17,002 nt of DNA from JBFLVN01 sp040758475 (GTDB taxonomy: Bacteria; JAGRBM01). This document shows positions 13,671 through 17,002 of the stretch, piece after piece (positions within the stretch are counted from its first letter, which is position 1; every line of letters begins with the position of its first letter). The DNA lies in NCBI GenBank assembly GCA_040758475.1, contig JBFLVN010000048.1, forward strand, positions 1 to 17,002, written 5' to 3'. The position numbers were made by a program, and so were the translations under genes. Below the pieces are notes generated by a model. That model made no database searches and was not told the origin of the DNA. It was given only the letters and a program-made list of their open reading frames with translations.

Positions 13671-16067
13671 ATGGCCGGAAACGGGAACAAGAAGAAAACT
13701 TTCGCGCAGTGGCTTCTCAACAAGAAGACCTGGTGGCTGCATTTCGCGATCGTCAGCGGAATCAGCATCGTCGGGCTATTGGCGCTCGGCTCGTGGACTT
13801 ACTCGGGGGCGCCGCCCATCGGCAACTTCGTCTCGTCCACCGGGGAAACGGTGATTCCGGTCGAGCAGATCCAGCGCGGCAAGGAACTCTTCCACATCCG
13901 GGGGCTCATGTCCTGGGGCTCGTTCTGGGGCGACGGCGCCGAGCGGGGGCCCGATTTCACCGCCGACTCCCTGCACCGGACGGTGGTCTCCATGCGCTCC
14001 TTCTACGAAGGCGAAATCAAGAAGCAGCGCGAGCTCACCGCAGACGACACGGGCGGGATCGAGGTACGGGTCCAGCGCGAGATCCACGGCAACGGGTACG
14101 ATCCCAAAAGCGGCCTGATCCAGATCAACGACGCGCAGATCTTCGCGTACAACGAACTGATTACGCACTACACCCGGATGTTCACCGATTCGAGTTATTC
14201 GGAAGCGTTCACCCTTCCCAACTACATCACCGATCCCGAAGACCTCAAGGCGCTCACGGCGTTCTTTTTCTGGGGAGGCTGGGTTTCCGGGGCGAACCGG
14301 CCGGGCGAGACCTACAGCTACACGCACAACTGGCCTTACGATCCCGCCGCGGCCAACCACCCGACGATGCCGACCATCTTCTGGAGCTTCCTCTCGATTC
14401 TCGCGCTGTTCGCGGGAACCATGCTGGTCCTCTATGTCTACGGCCAGATGAAGGAGCTTCCCGGCGATCCGTTCAACGGCGCCGAAGGCGGCACGCTCAC
14501 CACCATCGAACTGGAGAAGGGCTATGACTTCGTCCGCCCGACCCAGAGGGCTACTTACAAATTCTTCGCCTTCGCCGTGGTCCTGTTCCTCGTACAGGTC
14601 CTGGCGGGAATCCTGGGCGCGGAGGATTTCATCAAAGGCGGGCCGGGCACGCTGATCGTGAGCTTCCTTGGCCTCTCCATCCCCTTCAACGTCGTCCGGT
14701 CCTGGCACACCATCGTACAGATCTACTGGTTCTTCATGTGCTGGGTCGGATACACGATTTTCTTCCTCCCCCGCCTCTCGCGCGTGCCCAAAGGGCAGCG
14801 ATTCCTGATTGAAACGCTCTTCGCGCTGTGCGTGATCGTCGGGGCGGGCGCGCTCTTCGGCATCTACGCGGGCCAGAAGGGCCTCCTCAAGAACGACTGG
14901 ATGTCCTACTGGTTCGGCAGCCAGGGCTGGGAGTTCATGGAACTGGGCCGGTTCTGGCACATCCTCATGCTGGGTGCCTTCGTCCTCTGGATCGTCATCA
15001 TCTTCCGGGGCGTGCGGCCCTGGATCACGAAGCAGAACCTCTGGTCCGTTCCCGCGTGGCTGTTCTACGGCAGCGCGATCATGGTCCTGTTCCTGTTCTT
15101 CGGGCTGGGAGCGACCTCCAAGGCCAACTTCGCCATTTCGGATTACTGGCGCTGGATGACCGTGCACATGTGGGTCGAGGTGACCTTCGAGGTCTTCACC
15201 ACCTGCATCGTCGGCTACATGCTCGTCCAGATGGGCCTCATCAACCGGGCCATGGCGGAACGGGTCATCTTCCTGGCCGTCATGATGTTCCTCGTCACCG
15301 CGACGGTCGGCATCTCGCACAACTTCTACTGGATCGCCAAGCCGACGGGGATCATCGCGCTGGGGAGCGTCTTCTCCACCCTGCAAGTGCTCCCGCTCCT
15401 ACTCATCACCCTGGACGCCTGGCGGATGCGGAATGAGAAAGTCCGGGCCGGAGAGCATCAGGCTGGAGGCAAGCAGAAATTCGTCATGGAGGGCGTGTGG
15501 CTCTTCATTCTGGCCGTCAATTTCTGGAACATCATCGGCGCCGGGGTGTTCGGCTCGCTCATCAACCTGCCCATCATCAATTACTTCGAGCACTCCACTT
15601 ACCTCACCGGCAACCACGCCCACGCCGCCATGTTCGGCGTGAAGGGGAACGTGGCGCTCGCGGGCGCGCTCTTCTGCTGCCAGCACCTGTTCCCGAGAAA
15701 AGCCTGGAACGAAAAGCTGATCCGGACCATCTTCTGGGCGCTCCAGATCGGGATCATCCTGATGATGACCCTGGACCTCTTCCCCGTGGGCCTCTACCAG
15801 CTCGCGGCCGTCGTCCAGCACGGCCTGTGGTTCGCCCGGACGAACGAGTTCGTGACGGGCCCCGTGTGGCAGGCCCTCACCTGGCTCCGGACGATCGGAG
15901 GGGTCGTGTTCCTCTTCGGCGGCGTGCTGCCCCTCGTCTGGTTCGTCCTCTCGCGCGGCCGCACGCTGGTGCGCGAGGTCGACGTCGAGGAAGGCGAATG
16001 GTCGGTCTACGACAAGGAATGGGCGGCCCAGGAAGACAAGATCCTGCAGGCCATCGAAGGAAAGTAA
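13671..16067 (+). CDS. nod: qNOR-family protein, putative nitric oxide dismutase (Nod-like)
   Basis: Integral membrane heme-copper-oxidase-family protein of 798 residues, single-chain like quinol-dependent NO reductase. An N-terminal helix (about 22-42) and a periplasmic cytochrome-c-like domain without CxxCH (about 50-230) precede about 13 helices. Heme ligands are kept: H346 (RSWH), H649 and H651 (NHAHAAMFG). FeB ligands H499 and H550 and acids E503 and E507 are kept. By alignment to remembered qNOR sequences (Geobacillus numbering), the second FeB histidine H560 is N551 and active-site E581 is Q572. The quinol residues H328, E332, F336 and D746 are E318, K322, G326 and G744. These losses match the description of putative Nod enzymes of Methylomirabilis, which turn 2 NO into N2 and O2. 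An unusual NO reductase is the main alternative. A strong AGGAGG supports the start. Confidence 0.8.
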   Translation: MAGNGNKKKTFAQWLLNKKTWWLHFAIVSGISIVGLLALGSWTYSGAPPIGNFVSSTGETVIPVEQIQRGKELFHIRGLMSWGSFWGDGAERGPDFTADSLHRTVVSMRSFYEGEIKKQRELTADDTGGIEVRVQREIHGNGYDPKSGLIQINDAQIFAYNELITHYTRMFTDSSYSEAFTLPNYITDPEDLKALTAFFFWGGWVSGANRPGETYSYTHNWPYDPAAANHPTMPTIFWSFLSILALFAGTMLVLYVYGQMKELPGDPFNGAEGGTLTTIELEKGYDFVRPTQRATYKFFAFAVVLFLVQVLAGILGAEDFIKGGPGTLIVSFLGLSIPFNVVRSWHTIVQIYWFFMCWVGYTIFFLPRLSRVPKGQRFLIETLFALCVIVGAGALFGIYAGQKGLLKNDWMSYWFGSQGWEFMELGRFWHILMLGAFVLWIVIIFRGVRPWITKQNLWSVPAWLFYGSAIMVLFLFFGLGATSKANFAISDYWRWMTVHMWVEVTFEVFTTCIVGYMLVQMGLINRAMAERVIFLAVMMFLVTATVGISHNFYWIAKPTGIIALGSVFSTLQVLPLLLITLDAWRMRNEKVRAGEHQAGGKQKFVMEGVWLFILAVNFWNIIGAGVFGSLINLPIINYFEHSTYLTGNHAHAAMFGVKGNVALAGALFCCQHLFPRKAWNEKLIRTIFWALQIGIILMMTLDLFPVGLYQLAAVVQHGLWFARTNEFVTGPVWQALTWLRTIGGVVFLFGGVLPLVWFVLSRGRTLVREVDVEEGEWSVYDKEWAAQEDKILQAIEGK

Positions 16068-16100
16068 AAGCGGCTCTGTTTCCTTAAACCCTTAAAAAAA

Positions 16101-16118
16101 GCCGGCCGGCCGGCCGGC
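16101..16118. repeat. 18-base CCGG-repeat palindrome with adjacent A7 run
   Basis: GCCGGCCGGCCGGCCGGC is a perfect palindrome of four CCGG units in the 67-base gap between the Nod-like gene and the di-iron gene. Read on the minus strand it is a GC-only hairpin followed by TTTTTTT (16094-16100), the form of an intrinsic terminator for antisense transcription. On the plus strand the hairpin lies just before the Shine-Dalgarno AAGGAG (16120-16125) of the next gene and could affect its translation. Tetranucleotide repeats can also change copy number by slippage. Confidence 0.6.
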
Positions 16119-16134
16119 GAAGGAGAAGCAAATC

Positions 16135-17002
16135 ATGCCTGTCAAAGCCGAATCGAGCGAATCCATCTACGAAATCGACCGGTGGCTCCGGGCCTGCCCC
16201 CAGGGCTACCTGAACGAAACCACCTATGGCCACAAGGCGCAAACCAAGGAAAACCCCTTCATCTTCGAAGACGAGATCACCCGGGAACAGGTGCTCATGG
16301 GCAACGCCCATTTCGTCGCCGGCGAACGGGCCGCCCTGGCCGCCTCTTCGGGCCTCATCAACGCCATGCCCGACGAAGCCTCGAAAATCTTCCTTTCGAC
16401 CCAGACCCTCGACGAAGGGCGCCACGTGGAAATTTTCACCCACCGGATGATGGACCTGGGCCTCAAAACCGCCGAGGAGCGCGAAGCCTTCATCGGCAGC
16501 CACGTGAACAAGAACCTCGTCAAGTTCGCAGAAGTGCTCCTCGAAAAGGTCGATAAGAAGGATTTCGTCTCCGCCATCACGGGGCAGAACATCATCCTGG
16601 AAGGAATGGCCTTCAGCGTCTTCGAGTTCTCCCGCATGCAGGCCCAGTTCATGGACCCCGTGGGGGCCCAGGTCCTCGAAGGCGTCATCGCCGACGAGCG
16701 CCGCCACGTGGGTTTCGGGGAGAACCGCCTCGGGAAACTGGTCAAGCAGTTCCCCGAGAAGCGCAAAGACATCCAGGACACGATCAAAGGAATGACCCAC
16801 TACATGGTGGAGACGTTCCGGGGAGTGCTCAAGGCCAACGCCACGGTCATGAGAGAGCAAATGAAGCGCTTCTCCCACCTGTTTGAAAACGTGGAGTTCA
16901 TCCCCGGCAAGAAACTCCTGGATACGACCCCGGAGGACCAGTTCGAGTACCTCCTGGGCCGGATCAAGAACGAGCACAAGAAGCGCCTCGAACGCCTGGG
17001 CA
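16135..17002 (+). CDS. R2-like ferritin-fold di-iron carboxylate oxidase (3' end beyond window)
   Basis: The first 289 residues are present and no stop is reached. The mostly helical protein has a full R2-type di-iron ligand set in order: E64 (GERAA), E94-x-x-H97 (DEGRH), E156 (ILEGM) and E188-x-x-H191 (DERRH). Spacing fits ribonucleotide reductase R2 / R2-like oxidases rather than bacterioferritin. The residue four after H97, where class I R2 carries its radical tyrosine, is F101, so it is probably not a normal R2. R2-like ligand-binding oxidases share that Phe, but the residues expected for their Val-Tyr crosslink appear to be A67 and Q151 here. Proteins of this fold react with O2 to oxidise a substrate, which is unknown here. 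The ATG has AAGGAG 9 bases upstream and lies 67 bases after the Nod-like gene on the same strand, so co-transcription is likely. Confidence 0.78.
   Translation, partial: MPVKAESSESIYEIDRWLRACPQGYLNETTYGHKAQTKENPFIFEDEITREQVLMGNAHFVAGERAALAASSGLINAMPDEASKIFLSTQTLDEGRHVEIFTHRMMDLGLKTAEEREAFIGSHVNKNLVKFAEVLLEKVDKKDFVSAITGQNIILEGMAFSVFEFSRMQAQFMDPVGAQVLEGVIADERRHVGFGENRLGKLVKQFPEKRKDIQDTIKGMTHYMVETFRGVLKANATVMREQMKRFSHLFENVEFIPGKKLLDTTPEDQFEYLLGRIKNEHKKRLERLG

Noticed and set aside
13776..15386. Long open frame on the minus strand opposite the Nod-like gene (536 codons)
   Set aside because: Product is dominated by Asp/Glu/Arg/His runs with no fold or motif. It is a mirror of third-position GC in the real gene.
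13671..16067. Cytochrome c oxidase subunit I or c-type NO reductase NorB as the identity of the 798-residue protein
   Set aside because: It has the fused N-terminal cytochrome-c-like domain of qNOR and lacks the oxidase His-Tyr motif and any CxxCH. A separate NorC is not encoded nearby.
16084..16977. Minus-strand open frame of 297 codons at the right end
   Set aside because: The plus strand encodes an intact di-iron protein with a Shine-Dalgarno site and all six metal ligands; the minus frame is its shadow.
1..17002. CRISPR arrays, tRNA or rRNA genes, insertion sequences
   Set aside because: No regularly spaced repeats, tRNA cloverleaf-like segments, rRNA stretches or transposase motifs were seen on reading both strands.

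Overview
The window reads as a GC-rich chromosome segment from a Gram-negative bacterium. An outer-membrane porin with a signal peptide is present, Shine-Dalgarno sites are mostly GGAG-type, and GTG or TTG starts are common. The phylum cannot be fixed from this sequence. The very long PstC and PstA resemble the long forms known from gammaproteobacteria. The last genes resemble those of organisms that carry putative nitric oxide dismutases (NC10 bacteria, gammaproteobacterium HdN1 and assorted uncultured lineages).

Positions 34-12531 are a compact inorganic-phosphate island. A phosphate-selective porin (minus strand) diverges from pstS-pstC-pstA-pstB-phoU-phoB-phoR (plus strand). The 320-base gap between porin and pstS holds Pho-box direct repeats facing both ways, so PhoB made by the operon probably activates both arms. 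A strong hairpin separates pstS from pstC, and the remaining junctions are tight or overlapping. A second small operon follows: a DUF47/PhoU-like protein and a Pit-type permease. Together these genes provide outer-membrane passage, high-affinity ABC uptake, low-affinity uptake and two-component control of phosphate.

Positions 12532-17002 are a different and more interesting block. An FNR/DNR-type palindrome sits at class II distance from a plausible -10 element. It precedes a one-piece regulator with a cysteine-containing PAS domain and a LuxR-type helix-turn-helix. Next comes a 798-residue relative of quinol-dependent nitric oxide reductase (qNOR). In it the four residues that form the qNOR quinol site are all replaced, one FeB histidine is asparagine, and an active-site glutamate is glutamine. 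This is the pattern described for putative nitric oxide dismutases (Nod), which convert 2 NO to N2 and O2. Directly downstream, with its own Shine-Dalgarno site, is an R2-like di-iron carboxylate oxidase cut off by the window end. It belongs to a class of enzymes that consume O2.

The working hypothesis is a gene neighbourhood that senses low O2 or NO, makes O2 from NO, and may spend it in a di-iron oxidase. Each gene call rests on sequence motifs. The coupling between the genes is inference from adjacency.
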